Of a stretch of DNA of 64,000 bases, positions 47,843 through 57,617 are shown one piece after another. How positions within the stretch are numbered: position 1 is the stretch's first letter; each line of letters begins with the position of its first letter. Location of the stretch: the NCBI RefSeq assembly GCF_003931795.1, contig NZ_CP034234.1:744001-808000 (forward strand). Direction: 5' to 3'. The position numbers and the translations under genes are program-made. The notes beneath the pieces are model-generated. The model ran no database searches. It had not been told where the DNA came from and worked only from the letters and a program-made list of their open reading frames with translations. This DNA is from Erysipelothrix piscisicarius. GTDB lineage: Bacteria; Bacillota_I; Bacilli_A; Erysipelotrichales; Erysipelotrichaceae.

Positions 47843-48625
47843 ATGAAAAAAAACGGTGTGATGGTCGATGGCACAATCTATTCACCATCATTAGGATTTG
47901 ATTGGAATTACAGTGTTTACTGTCCATATTTAGACAGTAATGAATCGTTTGGTTCACTCCCTGTTGTTTATCTCTTACATGGGGCAACCGGAAACCATCG
48001 TAATATGACGGAGCGGTTTTTATTGCCGGAGTTTCTGGATGAGTGTATGGAACTGGGTGAATGTCGTAAATGTGTTGTGATTTTTGTAGATGGCTTTAAC
48101 TCGTTTTATCTAAACAGTCGTTGTTTACAAATGGAGACGGCCGTGATCGAAGATCTTATTCCAACACTTGAAGCGCGTTTAGGACTTCATCCTACCCGAG
48201 AAAAACGCTTTATTGGTGGTTTATCTATGGGAGGTTATGGGGCAAGTAATTTAGCTTTACGCTATCCTGAGTATTTTTCAAAGGTAATGGCTTTATCGCC
48301 GGCAGTTTGGTATACCATGACACCCACGACCGTAACTTATGAGTGGCATGTATTCCGAAATCAAAATGATGTATTTGATCATGACCTTTGGAATCGTCAA
48401 CATCCAAGCGCAATGCTTCCGTCATATCAAACCAAAAACCTCCCTGTGTCTTTTCTCGTTATGACGGGAGGTAGGGATGAGGCGGTACCGATTGCGGATG
48501 TAAAGCAGTTTGTCGCCGATTTAGAAGCCTATACAGAGGTCGATGTTCATTATCTTGATGATGGAGACCACTCATGGCCTTTTTGGGAGTATGGCACTTA
48601 TTATGCGTTTAAACATTTTTTCTAA
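47843..48625 (+). CDS. Esterase D / tributyrin esterase-like alpha/beta hydrolase
   Basis: 260 aa cytosolic hydrolase. Nucleophile elbow GGLSMGGYG (about residue 129), oxyanion region YLLHGATGNHRNM, acidic residue in TGGRDEAVPI and catalytic His in DDGDHSWPFW. Matches the EstA/S-formylglutathione hydrolase fold used on short-chain esters, often with O-acetyl sugars. AGAGGGG precedes ATG 47843. Confidence 0.88.
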   Translation: MKKNGVMVDGTIYSPSLGFDWNYSVYCPYLDSNESFGSLPVVYLLHGATGNHRNMTERFLLPEFLDECMELGECRKCVVIFVDGFNSFYLNSRCLQMETAVIEDLIPTLEARLGLHPTREKRFIGGLSMGGYGASNLALRYPEYFSKVMALSPAVWYTMTPTTVTYEWHVFRNQNDVFDHDLWNRQHPSAMLPSYQTKNLPVSFLVMTGGRDEAVPIADVKQFVADLEAYTEVDVHYLDDGDHSWPFWEYGTYYAFKHFF

Positions 48626-48647
48626 AACAGCTTAGGCTGTTTTTTTA
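48624..48647. terminator. Bidirectional terminator between esterase and MATE genes
   Basis: AAAACAGC / GCTGTTTT stem with loop TTAG; both converging stop codons lie in it. Confidence 0.85.
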
Positions 48648-49954
48648 GTGTGTTTAAAAAGGATTGATGAAACGACTAGGGTAAGCAATTCGTACGCTAG
48701 GGGAGCAAACCAAATTGAATTCGCACCCAATACGTAGGGAAGACCTAGAACACACAGTGCCACTAGAACGTAGCCTCGTGACATGGAAATGATCATGGCT
48801 GGACGAATGCGTTCCAAGGCTGTGAAATAACCCGCAAAGACAATATTAATTCCAGAAATTAGAAAACCATAGCTAAAAATTGGTAAGGCTTTGACTGCAA
48901 GGGTAAACGGTTCGATGTTTTCCGCATTAATAAACCCACGAACCAGAACCTCTGGAAAAATCTGACAAAGGAGAAAGAAAGCAAATCCACAGACAACACT
49001 GACAAAGAGCGCATCGCTTAAAATCCAATCAATCAGTTTTGTTTCTTCTTGACCGTGATAGAAACTAACAAGCGGTTGAATGCCTTGGTTGATTCCAATC
49101 ATGGTAACCGTAACAAGATTGGTTAGATACATCAAAACACCAAAGGCTGCAAGGCCATTGGAACCAAAATAGAAGGCAATTGCGAGGTTAAAGACAAAGG
49201 TAATAAATCCAGAAGAAAGCTCTGTTAAGGCATCTGGAATGCCGATTTGAATCATGGTTTTGATCGTCTTAATATTCCATGTAGGCTTGATGAATTTGAG
49301 TGTGGACTTCGAAGATTGGAAATACGATAAGAAGAAGATAAAGCCAAAGACTTGCGCAATACCGGTCGCAATCGCTGCACCTTGAATGCCCCATTGAAAT
49401 TGAATTACGAAAAGATAATCAAAGATAATGTTCACAAAGGCACTTAAGATGATACCCAGTAACGATAAACCGGGAGCACCATCGGCTTTAACCAATACTT
49501 CAAGATAATAGGTCAACATAAAGAATGGACTAAAGAAAATCATGATCCTAAGATATTGAGAAACATAGTTCAGGGTATCGGGTGTGGCCCCTAGCACACG
49601 AATGAATGGATTGTGCATAAACCCCATGAATAGGGCTAAGATCAGTGCGAAAATCCCTAAAAACCAAAAACCAAGGGAAAAGATGACATTACTTTCATGA
49701 AAGTTTTTTTGACCGAAGTAGTAGGTGATGCGGGTTGATGCCCCAACCGCAATCATTAATGCAAACGCAAAGATCATATTAATGTAGGGCATTGAGAGGT
49801 TTACGGAAGCTAAAGCTTGAGGACCGCCCCCTTTACCGACAAACATTCCATCAACCATGGTATATAAAGAAAAAAAGATCATCGCTCCAATTGAAGGAAG
49901 GATGTAACGGGATAGATTCTGACGTAATTGTTTCCGTGTGGGTATTGTATTCAT
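48632..49954 (-). CDS. MATE-family efflux transporter
   Basis: Cation-coupled drug/metabolite antiporter with 12 predicted helices, 440 aa. Two homologous halves: FSLYTMVDGMFVGKGGGPQALASVNLSMP in the first, and NLVTVTMIGINQGIQPLVSFYHGQ in the second. ATG 49954 follows TGGAGGTC; an upstream in-frame ATG is less likely. Substrate not predictable. Confidence 0.93.
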   Translation of the reverse strand: MNTIPTRKQLRQNLSRYILPSIGAMIFFSLYTMVDGMFVGKGGGPQALASVNLSMPYINMIFAFALMIAVGASTRITYYFGQKNFHESNVIFSLGFWFLGIFALILALFMGFMHNPFIRVLGATPDTLNYVSQYLRIMIFFSPFFMLTYYLEVLVKADGAPGLSLLGIILSAFVNIIFDYLFVIQFQWGIQGAAIATGIAQVFGFIFFLSYFQSSKSTLKFIKPTWNIKTIKTMIQIGIPDALTELSSGFITFVFNLAIAFYFGSNGLAAFGVLMYLTNLVTVTMIGINQGIQPLVSFYHGQEETKLIDWILSDALFVSVVCGFAFFLLCQIFPEVLVRGFINAENIEPFTLAVKALPIFSYGFLISGINIVFAGYFTALERIRPAMIISMSRGYVLVALCVLGLPYVLGANSIWFAPLAYELLTLVVSSILFKHTKKTA

Positions 49955-50060
49955 AAAAGACCTCCAAAAAAGAAAATGTACCAAGAATGGCTCAATTGAA
50001 GGTCATCATACCATGTTTAACCTCAATGTATGGTAGAATAAATAGGATTTGGAGGACATT

Positions 50061-50743
50061 ATGACATATACTACATTACTATTTGATATTGATAATACCC
50101 TGTTAAATTTTAAGGAATCCGAAACGATTGCACTTAAACAACTCTTTGAAGCGTTAAAGGTGCCGTATACCAAAGAAGTCTTGGATTACTACTACGATGT
50201 AAACCATCAGTTATGGGAAGCCCATGAACGTGGCGAGATTGATCAACAAACCATTCTTGACAAGCGCTTTGATGTATCCCTTGCATCCTTGATTTACCGT
50301 ATACAGGTCGTGAGATGGATCAAATGTTTCGAACACTGATTGAAGAAAATAATATCTTTATGCCGGGTGCAATGGAATTGCTTGCGGCAGTGAAGGATGA
50401 CTATCGTTTAGGCATTGTGACCAATGGGATTACCGATACACAATATAAACGATTGGATCACGCAAACATTCGTGATTGGTTTGGTCATATCTTTATTTCT
50501 CAAGAACTTGGGTATGCGAAACCGATGATTGAGTTTTTTGAAATCGTCGCCAAAGAAATGCAACCGTTTAATCCTGCCGAAACAATTGTATTGGGTGATA
50601 ATATTAAAGCAGATGTTTATGGTGCCATGAATGCCGGACTTACAGGATGTTGGTATAATCCTGAAGGGAAAGCAAACCCCACGGATATTAAACCGGATTT
50701 TGAAATTAAGAACCTGCTTGATTTCCTCGATATTATTAAATAA
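50061..50743 (+). pseudogene. YjjG-like HAD nucleotidase, frameshifted
   Basis: HAD hydrolase of the YjjG/YfnB type (pyrimidine 5'-nucleotidase). Motif I LLFDIDNTLLNF, motif II GIVTNGITDTQYKRL, motif III/IV AKPMIEFFEI and IVLGDNIKADVYGAMNAG. The two halves are joined at about 50288-50300, where the first frame gives SLIYRIQVVRW and the other LPYTGREMDQMF; one base is missing. GGAGGAC precedes ATG 50061. Confidence 0.85.
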
Positions 50744-50766
50744 GCGGTAACCGATAAAAAATATAT

Positions 50767-50799
50767 TTACGAAAATAATTTTAATGAAAACTGTTTTCG
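50767..50799. promoter_or_regulatory. Candidate operator upstream of the nan genes
   Basis: CGAAAA (50770) and TTTTCG (50794) face each other around TTTTAATGAAAAC. A related ACGAAAAT...TTTTAATAAAAG stretch lies at about 53621 before the sugar-binding gene, which suggests a shared regulator such as the RpiR protein between them. Confidence 0.3.
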
Positions 50800-50830
50800 A
50801 TAGGATTTAAAATTAGAAAAATAAACCGAA

Positions 50831-50856
50831 GAACCACTTTATAGTGGTTTTTTTTG
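50831..50856 (+). terminator. Terminator upstream of nanA
   Basis: AACCACT / AGTGGTT stem followed by T8, isolating the nan operon from the HAD gene. Confidence 0.8.
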
Positions 50857-50943
50857 TATATTGTAATCATTTACAAAGTTAAAGATAGTATACACAAGTA
50901 TGAAAGTGCTTACTCCATTGGTATTTGTTTTCAATAAATCATC

Positions 50944-50991
50944 TTGATTAAAACAATTTTCGATGCTATACTCCAAATGTAAGCGATACCA
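50944..50991 (+). promoter_or_regulatory. nanA promoter with overlapping cre site
   Basis: TTGATT (50944-50949), 17-nt spacer, TATACT (50967-50972, extended by TG). A cre-like site TGTAAGCGATACCA (50978-50991) covers the start point and matches the CcpA consensus at 13 of 14 positions, predicting glucose repression of sialic acid use. Confidence 0.7.
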
Positions 50992-51012
50992 ATAAAGTCG
51001 CAGAGGTGGAAA

Positions 51013-51885
51013 ATGAAAAAACTATATTCAGCATTACTGGTTGCCTTTGATGAAAACGGAAATCTTTCCGAACAAGGATTACGTGAAATTGTCCGATACA
51101 ATATTGATCATAATAACGTCGATGGTCTTTATGTCGGAGGAAGTACGGTGGAAAACTTCTTAATCTCTACTGAAGAGAAAAAACGTATCTTTGAGATTGC
51201 TTTTGATGAAACACAAGGGGCATGTGATTTGATTGCGCAAGTAGGTTCCACAAACCTTAAAGAAGCCAAAGAACTTGCACGTTTTGTAACGGATCTCGGA
51301 TATAAAACAATTTCAGCGGTTACGCCTTTCTATTACAAATTTGATTTTGAGGAAGTTAAAAATTACTACAACCGCATCTTAGAAGATATTGATACAGAGA
51401 TGATTATTTATTCAATTCCTTATCTAACCGGTGTATCCCTTTCATTGGATCAATTTGCAGAGCTCTTTGAAAACGAGAAAATTAAGGGCGTTAAGTTTAC
51501 GGCTGCGGATTTCTATCTTCTTGAGCGTATGCGATCAACATTCCCTGAGAAATTAATTTATGCAGGCTTTGATGAGATGCTGTTGCCAGCGTGTGCATTG
51601 GGTGTTGATGGTGCGATTGGTTCAACCTTTAATGTGAATGCATTAAAAGCACGTCAAACGATGGATGCTGTGGACGCAGGGGATTTAAAAACTGCATTAC
51701 AACTTCAAAAAGAGACCAATGACTTAATCAGTGCGGTCTTAGATAATGGCCTCTACAACACATTAAAATTAATCTTAGCGGAGGAAGGGGTTCATGCAGG
51801 TATTTGTCGCGAACCCATGAAAGCACCTCAAGATGCACAACGTGAACGTGCTATTGAGATTCACCAAATGTATGTAAAAGCATAA
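51013..51885 (+). CDS. nanA: N-acetylneuraminate lyase
   Basis: Splits sialic acid to N-acetylmannosamine and pyruvate in the cytosol. DapA-type barrel with GLYVGGSTVENFLIS, the catalytic Tyr in YSIPYLTGV and the Schiff-base Lys161 in KGVKFTA. 290 aa, intact. AGAGGTGG precedes ATG 51013. First gene of the nan regulon. Confidence 0.95.
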   Translation: MKKLYSALLVAFDENGNLSEQGLREIVRYNIDHNNVDGLYVGGSTVENFLISTEEKKRIFEIAFDETQGACDLIAQVGSTNLKEAKELARFVTDLGYKTISAVTPFYYKFDFEEVKNYYNRILEDIDTEMIIYSIPYLTGVSLSLDQFAELFENEKIKGVKFTAADFYLLERMRSTFPEKLIYAGFDEMLLPACALGVDGAIGSTFNVNALKARQTMDAVDAGDLKTALQLQKETNDLISAVLDNGLYNTLKLILAEEGVHAGICREPMKAPQDAQRERAIEIHQMYVKA

Positions 51886-51897
51886 AGGAGGTTTGTC

Positions 51898-52773
51898 ATG
51901 AAGCGTTACCGTTGCATTGATATCGGAGGCACTTCGATAAAACATGCATGTTATAACGAGTTGGGTGATGCATTAACTGAAACAGAAACCCTTTCTGTAA
52001 AGCAAACACCTGGTAATCATGAAATTGTTGATACCTTGCACCAAATTTTAAAACAGGATTTAGATGTCGATGGTGTTGCGATTTCTACGGCCGGTGTTGT
52101 GGATTTAGAAACCGGATCGATTCAATATGCGGGGTATACGATTCCCGATTACACGGGAACCCCGCTTAAAGAAATAATCGAATCAACTTATCACATTCCA
52201 TGTTTTGTAGAGAATGATGTGAATTGTGCCTGTATGGGTGAATATTGGAAGGGTGCTGCACGCGGTGCATCATCTGTGGTATGCCTCACTATCGGTACAG
52301 GGGTTGGTGGTGCTTTAATGTTTGAAGGAAATCTTTGGCATGGTGCAAGCGGTACGGCTGGGGAAGTTGGTTACATTCCAATAAAGAACGCATATTTTCA
52401 AGATTTAGCGTCCACAACTGCATTGGTTGAAGATGTGATGAGACATCATCCCAGTGATCAAGTTTTTGATGGACGATTGGTAATTGCCAATGCAAAAAGA
52501 GGGGATCTTATTTGTCAACAAGCACTTACACGATTTGTAGATCATTTAGTTCAAGGTCTTGCTACGATTCAATACTTAATCAACCCTGAGGTGATCGTCC
52601 TTGGTGGGGGAATTATGGCGCAGCAGGATTATCTTGAACCAATGATTCAAGCTGCACTTTAAAACGCCATGATCCCATCCTTTAATACCGCAAACATCCA
52701 ATTTGCGAAACTTAAAAATGATGCCGGAATGGTTGGTGCACTCTATCATTTTTTAAGAAGAAAGGAAGGATAA
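51898..52773 (+). pseudogene. nanK: N-acetylmannosamine kinase (ROK family) with in-frame TAA
   Basis: ROK-family sugar kinase: phosphate loop DIGGTSIKHACY near the start, AISTAGVVD, ENDVNCACMGEYW, GTGVGGAL, and HGASGTAGEVGY where Zn-binding ROK sites lie. A TAA at 52660-52662 (codon 255 of 291) follows MIQAAL; the frame then continues NAMIPSFNTANIQFAKL and AGMVGALYHF to its natural end. The lost 36 residues include the C-terminal family motif. AAAGGAGG precedes ATG 51898. Confidence 0.88.
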
Positions 52774-52774
52774 C

Positions 52775-53596
52775 ATGGATATCCTCGATGAAATACAAAA
52801 ACAATATGTCAATTTCTCTCAGAAAGAGAAACAAATTGCCATGTACATTCTGCAAAAAAATAATGAAATAAGAAATATTAATATTGGCAAATTGGCGGAA
52901 CAAACGGGAACTTCCAGTGCAACGATTACACGCTTTTGTCGCAAGATTGGGTGTGAGAGTTTTGTTGATATGAAAATTCAAATTTCTGCTGCAGAACAAG
53001 ATGGGATACCGCTTGAGTCTTCGGATATCTTTGATAGTGTTTATTCCTACTACAATCGCGTGATTGATCGTACCAAGAAAAACATCAACAAAGAAGAGTT
53101 GGAACGTGTGATTACAGCTTTAAAAGATGCTCAGAGAATCTTTATCTATGGCGTTGGGAGTTCAGGGCTCACAGCGATGGAAATGACGCAACGATTATTA
53201 CGTATGGGGTTCAATGTCTCCGGTATTACCGATTCCCATATGATGTTGATTAATTCAACCATTACCAAAGAAAAAGATCTTGTGATTGGTATCTCCACAT
53301 CGGGGAAAACCATTGAAGTCCTTAATGCTGTGAAAACAGCGAAGAATAATGGATCTAAAATACTGTCCATGACCAGTTTCTCAGAAAGTGAATTGGCCCA
53401 TATTAGTGACTATCAAATGTTTGTATACAACAGTTTATTTATCGACAACAAACGTTTTGTGAATTCACAGTTTGCGATTATGTATCTTGTTGATATTATC
53501 TCCATGAAATTATTGGAAGATGATCAATACAGTTATGTAATGAGCCAGACGGTTGATGCGATTATTAAGAAAGTCAATGAGAAAACGGAAGAATAG
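52775..53596 (+). CDS. RpiR/MurR-family transcriptional regulator, probable sialic acid regulator
   Basis: 273 aa: N-terminal HTH (IGKLAEQTGTSSATITRFCRKIGC, about residues 37-60) and C-terminal SIS domain (IFIYGVGSSGLTAMEMTQRLL, LVIGISTSGKTIEVL) that senses a phosphorylated amino sugar, probably ManNAc-6-P or GlcNAc-6-P. Its start is 1 nt after the nanK stop, with AAGGAAGG upstream. It lies inside the nan regulon between two promoter regions it may control. Confidence 0.9.
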   Translation: MDILDEIQKQYVNFSQKEKQIAMYILQKNNEIRNINIGKLAEQTGTSSATITRFCRKIGCESFVDMKIQISAAEQDGIPLESSDIFDSVYSYYNRVIDRTKKNINKEELERVITALKDAQRIFIYGVGSSGLTAMEMTQRLLRMGFNVSGITDSHMMLINSTITKEKDLVIGISTSGKTIEVLNAVKTAKNNGSKILSMTSFSESELAHISDYQMFVYNSLFIDNKRFVNSQFAIMYLVDIISMKLLEDDQYSYVMSQTVDAIIKKVNEKTEE

Positions 53597-53667
53597 GTTT
53601 ATTTAAAGCCGTATTTTACGAAAATTTTTTTAATAAAAGTAAAATCCAAAGCGTGAATACGAAAATG

Positions 53668-53688
53668 AATTTCATAAATTATGAAATT
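53668..53688. promoter_or_regulatory. Perfect palindrome upstream of the sialic acid ABC importer, likely RpiR operator
   Basis: AATTTCATAA and TTATGAAATT are exact complements around a single central A, 80-100 nt upstream of the sugar-binding gene. RpiR-type regulators of sialic acid genes bind AT-rich palindromes of this kind. Confidence 0.6.
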
Positions 53689-53701
53689 GTAAATAATTTT
53701 A

Positions 53702-53738
53702 TGAAAACGCTTGCAAAGATATAAATAGATGCTATTAT
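53702..53738 (+). promoter_or_regulatory. Importer promoter with cre site
   Basis: cre-like TGAAAACGCTTGCA (53702-53715, 13 of 14) overlaps a -35 TTGCAA (53711-53716); an extended -10 TGCTATTAT ends at 53738 with a 16-nt spacer. Predicts catabolite repression. Confidence 0.65.
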
Positions 53739-53793
53739 GAAATTACGCACAGCATATCCAAATGCTTGACATGCATGTTAGAGGAGGAAAAGC

Positions 53794-55086
53794 ATGAAAC
53801 GATTTACGAAAGGTGTTATTACAACAGCAGCGTTAGCGTTATTGTTAACAGGATGTGGGAAAAAGAATGATTCTGAAGAAGTAACCATTAAATATTGGAA
53901 CTTCCCAAACTTTACCAATGATCAAGAATTTCCAGATGCAGCAGATTACGATGCAGCACTTATTAAAGCATTTGAGGAAAAGAACCCAACAATTAAAGTT
54001 GAGTACCAAAAAATTGACTTTACAGATGGTCCAGCTAAAGTTGAAACCGCAATTCAATCCAAAACAAATCCTGATGTAATCTATGATGCTCCAGGACGTG
54101 TCATTGACTGGGCTTCAAAGGGTTACCTCAAAGAATTTGCAGATGTGGATACAAAACAACTCGATGCATCTGCAGTAAAAGCAAGTAGTCTTGATAATAA
54201 ACTCTATCTTTACCCACAAGGGATTGCACCATTCTTAATGGCTGTAAATACCAATGTAACAGATAAGTTAGGGATTACAGATCTTCTTCCATTAGATAAA
54301 GAAGACAATCCAGGACGTAATTGGACTGTTGATGAATTTGAGACATTCCTAAAAGCAGTTAAAGAAAAAGATCCAGAAATGATTCCGACATTGCTTTATG
54401 CAAAATCAGCAGCAGGGGATCAAGGTCCTCGTGCCTTTGTTTCAAACTTATACGGATCATGGATTACAGATGAAGCAATCTCAGAATATACCATTAATAA
54501 CGAACAAGGTGTTAAGGGTCTTGAATGGGTAGCTAAAGCTTCAAAAGAGGGATTACTTGGAAGTGGACAAGGTCTTGAATCAAAAGATGGTCAAGAATAC
54601 TTCAAATCCAATAAAACCGCAATTTCAATTCTTTCATCTCCAGGACTTCGTACACAACACATGCAAGGTTCCGACATGAATGCACGTTTCTTACCTTATC
54701 CAAATGATGCGAAAGCACCTAAATATGAATTCTTAGTTGCGGGTCCTGCTGTATTTGACAACGGTGACGATGCAAAAGCAGCAGCAGCTCAAAAATTCGC
54801 AGACTTCATGATTAATGATGAAGTATGGGGTAAACGTACACTTCTTGCAACAGGAAACTTCTCAGCACAACAAGGTCAAACAGGATTATACGATGATGCA
54901 GAACTTAAATTCGCAGAATCACTCACACCTCAATTTGGTCCTTACTACAATACCATTGAAGGTTATGCAAAAATGTGTCCTTACTGGTTCCCAATGTTAC
55001 AATCTGTAATGAGTGGTGAAGCAGAACCAAAAGCCGCAGCGGATGCATTTGTAGAAAAAGCAAATAATACAATTAAAGAAGCATAA
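53794..55086 (+). CDS. ABC transporter substrate-binding lipoprotein, sialic acid type
   Basis: 430 aa extracytoplasmic sugar-binding protein of family 1. Lipobox LLTGCGKK (Cys21), then VTIKYWNFPNF and FEEKNPTIKVEYQKIDF, NPDVIYDAPGR. Placed between the RpiR regulator and two permeases, with nanA, nanK and nanE around it, so sialic acid or a related amino sugar is the probable ligand. GAGGAGG precedes ATG 53794. Confidence 0.88.
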   Translation: MKRFTKGVITTAALALLLTGCGKKNDSEEVTIKYWNFPNFTNDQEFPDAADYDAALIKAFEEKNPTIKVEYQKIDFTDGPAKVETAIQSKTNPDVIYDAPGRVIDWASKGYLKEFADVDTKQLDASAVKASSLDNKLYLYPQGIAPFLMAVNTNVTDKLGITDLLPLDKEDNPGRNWTVDEFETFLKAVKEKDPEMIPTLLYAKSAAGDQGPRAFVSNLYGSWITDEAISEYTINNEQGVKGLEWVAKASKEGLLGSGQGLESKDGQEYFKSNKTAISILSSPGLRTQHMQGSDMNARFLPYPNDAKAPKYEFLVAGPAVFDNGDDAKAAAAQKFADFMINDEVWGKRTLLATGNFSAQQGQTGLYDDAELKFAESLTPQFGPYYNTIEGYAKMCPYWFPMLQSVMSGEAEPKAAADAFVEKANNTIKEA

Positions 55087-55156
55087 TAGGTTATCAATCA
55101 TAGTATGGGATATGGATGTTTGTTTCATCTCCCATTTTTATTAGAAGGGGATATGT

Positions 55157-56053
55157 ATGAAGGCATTAAAACAGAAAATTAAAAAGAAGCATATTGATAC
55201 CAGTGGGTATTTATTCTTACTCCCTGCAATGTTATTCTTCGTGACATTCGTTTTATATCCCATGGTCAAAGGGATCTACTTATCATTTTTCAGATTTAGA
55301 GGACGTAACCAGGTCTTCTATGGACTCAATCATTACGCAAACTTAATGCATGATGATATATTCTTAAAATCAATGCGAAATACAGCGGTTATCACCTTAG
55401 TGGCGGTACCAATTGTGGTAATGTTGGCACTCTTTATCGCAATCCATATCTATAATAAACACGCTGCAGTTCGATCATTCTTTAGGGGTGTATTCTATAT
55501 TCCTGCAATCTCTTCGGTTGTTTCCATTACAGTCGTATGGCTATGGATTTATAACCCGGATTTTGGAATCTTGAACTATATCCTAAAAAATGTAGGACTT
55601 ATTAGTGAAAATGTACAATGGATTGGAAATTCTAAGACCGCAATCTATGCAATTATTGCAGTCCTTATTACCACAAGTCTTGGACAACCCATTATTCTGT
55701 ATGTTGCAGCTTTGGGAAACGTTCCAGAAGAGTTATTGGAATCTGCACGCATTGATGGTGCTGGAAACTGGGTTATTTTTAGAAAAATAATCTGGCCACT
55801 GATCAAACCAACCACACTCTATATTGTGGTAACAACAACCATCAACAGTTTCCAAATCTTCTCTCTGATTCAATTAATGACAGCCGGAGGACCAAACTAC
55901 TCTACCTCAACCGTAATGTATCTGGTTTATGAAACGGCGATTATTCTACAAGAATATGGAAAGGCGTCAGCGATGGGGGTTATTCTTGCGGTAATTATCG
56001 CAATTATCTCGACCTTACAATTTAAATTCTTGTCCGATGACGTTAATTATTAG
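55157..56053 (+). CDS. ABC sugar permease (MalF type), sialic acid importer
   Basis: 298 aa, six helices. The ATPase-contact loop is EELLESARIDGAGNWVIFRKIIWPLIKP (the EAA motif, about residues 194-222). The helical layout and TAGGPNYSTSTVMYLVYETA are typical of CUT1 permeases. The partner permease follows after 12 nt. No ATPase gene is present here, so a shared MsmK-type ATPase is expected. Confidence 0.93.
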   Translation: MKALKQKIKKKHIDTSGYLFLLPAMLFFVTFVLYPMVKGIYLSFFRFRGRNQVFYGLNHYANLMHDDIFLKSMRNTAVITLVAVPIVVMLALFIAIHIYNKHAAVRSFFRGVFYIPAISSVVSITVVWLWIYNPDFGILNYILKNVGLISENVQWIGNSKTAIYAIIAVLITTSLGQPIILYVAALGNVPEELLESARIDGAGNWVIFRKIIWPLIKPTTLYIVVTTTINSFQIFSLIQLMTAGGPNYSTSTVMYLVYETAIILQEYGKASAMGVILAVIIAIISTLQFKFLSDDVNY

Positions 56054-56065
56054 GGGGGCACATAT

Positions 56066-56900
56066 ATGAAGTTTAAAAAATTTGGACTCTTTAATATCAT
56101 TTCAATGATATTAAAGAGTCGCACTCACCATATTCTTTATCTTTCCATTCTATTGGATTGCATCCGGTTCATTTAAATTACAAGATGTTGCGATTGCCTT
56201 GCCACCCGAGTGGTTTCCTTTAAATCCAACATTTGATAACTATAAATTATTACTACAACCACTAACCGCTCGCTGGTTCTTTAACTCAGTGTTTGTGTCC
56301 TTAACAACGACATTGTTAGTGTGTACAACTGCTTCGCTTGCTGGATATGCCTTAGCGAAGAAAAAATTCCCTGGGGTTAAGCTGATCTTCGCAATCTTTA
56401 TTGCTGCGATGACTTTACCAAAACAGGTAATCTTAATACCGCTTCTACGTTTTATTACCGAACTTGGGTTAATGGATACGTATGCAGCGCTCATTCTTCC
56501 AGCAGTTGGATGGCCCTTTGGCGTCTTCTTAATGAAACAATTCTCGCATGCTGTTCCAGATTCTTTGTTAGAATCTGCGGACATCGATGGCTGTGGTGAA
56601 ATTAAGAAATTCTGGCACATTGTACTTCCAATTGTAAAACCAGGGATTGGAGCGCTTGCAATCTTTACCTTTATCTCAAGTTGGAATGATTACTTCTCAC
56701 AACTTGTCTTTACAAACTCGGAAGTTATGAAGACACTTCCATTAGGCCTTGCTTCCATGGCACAGTCTGCAGAGTTCTCATTAAACTACGGACTTCTAAT
56801 GGCAGGGGCATTACTTGCATCCTTACCGATGATTGTTGTGTTCCTCTGTTTCCAAAGCTTCTTTACACAAGGTGTTACAGTAGGTGCTGTGAAAGGATAA
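56066..56900 (+). pseudogene. ABC sugar permease (MalG type), frameshifted at a hairpin
   Basis: The start MKFKKFGLFNIIS (ATG 56066, GGGGGG upstream) and the body ALTIFFIFPFYWIASGSFKL onward are in different frames. The body is otherwise complete, with the EAA loop DSLLESADIDGCGEIKKFWHIVLPIVKPG and the typical end QGVTVGAVKG. The frame breaks inside a perfect 16-bp inverted repeat at 56085-56120, which replaces expected first-helix residues. Without an intact MalG subunit the importer should not work, unless internal GTG/ATG starts give a partial protein. Confidence 0.88.
56085..56120. repeat. Perfect 16-bp inverted repeat inside a permease gene
   Basis: GACTCTTTAATATCAT, loop TTCA, then its exact complement. 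It lies within the coding start of the MalG-type permease and coincides with its frameshift. No T-tract follows, so it is not a terminator. Confidence 0.9.
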
Positions 56901-56904
56901 GCAT

Positions 56905-57603
56905 ATGAAAAAGCATAGTATTTTTAAACAACTCGAGAAGGGTCTTGTCGTTTCATGTCAAGCCCTTCCCGATGAGCCTCTTTATCGTCAAGAGGGTGGG
57001 ATCATGGTGTTAATGGCTCAAGCAGCAGCACGAGCAGGTGCTGTAGGAATACGAGCACAAGGGGTTACGGATATCAAGCAAATAAAAGCTGCAGTGGATC
57101 TTCCAGTGATCGGGCTTATTAAAAAACCTTATCCAAACTACCAACAATATATCACAGTAACCATGACTGAAATTGATGCGCTCGTAGCATCCGGGTGTGA
57201 TATTATTGCCTTGGATGCAACCTTAAGACCGCGTGGCGATGGTAAAACCATCGAAACATTTATTCATGAAATTAAGACGAAATATCCAGACTGTATTTTA
57301 ATGGGTGATATTTCAACGTTAGAAGAAGGGATGCATTGTGAAGCGATCGGTATGGACTGTGTGGGCACAACACTCAGTGGCTATACCGATTACTCACCCC
57401 AACTGGAAGGACCAGACTATCAACTGATGGTAGACTTAGTTCAAAACGTATCCATACCCGTGATTGCGGAAGGACGAATTCATGCTCCTGAAGCAGCGCG
57501 AAAAGCGATTGAATGTGGGGTTCACTGTGTTACTGTAGGGGGTGCGATTACACGACCTCAAAAAATCACAAATCGCTTTGTGAAAGCGATGAACGAAAAC
57601 TAG
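56905..57603 (+). CDS. nanE: N-acetylmannosamine-6-phosphate 2-epimerase
   Basis: 232 aa barrel enzyme converting ManNAc-6-P to GlcNAc-6-P. Typical segments: GLVVSCQALPDEPLY at the start, GAVGIRAQGVTDI, IGLIKKPYPNY (catalytic-region Lys), DIIALDATLRPRGDG, LMGDISTLEEG, GTTLSGYTDYS, and IAEGRIHAPEAARKAIECG. Downstream of the importer; the enzyme is intact although the kinase making its substrate is broken. Confidence 0.96.
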   Translation: MKKHSIFKQLEKGLVVSCQALPDEPLYRQEGGIMVLMAQAAARAGAVGIRAQGVTDIKQIKAAVDLPVIGLIKKPYPNYQQYITVTMTEIDALVASGCDIIALDATLRPRGDGKTIETFIHEIKTKYPDCILMGDISTLEEGMHCEAIGMDCVGTTLSGYTDYSPQLEGPDYQLMVDLVQNVSIPVIAEGRIHAPEAARKAIECGVHCVTVGGAITRPQKITNRFVKAMNEN

Positions 57604-57617
57604 AAGGAGTTGGTTTG

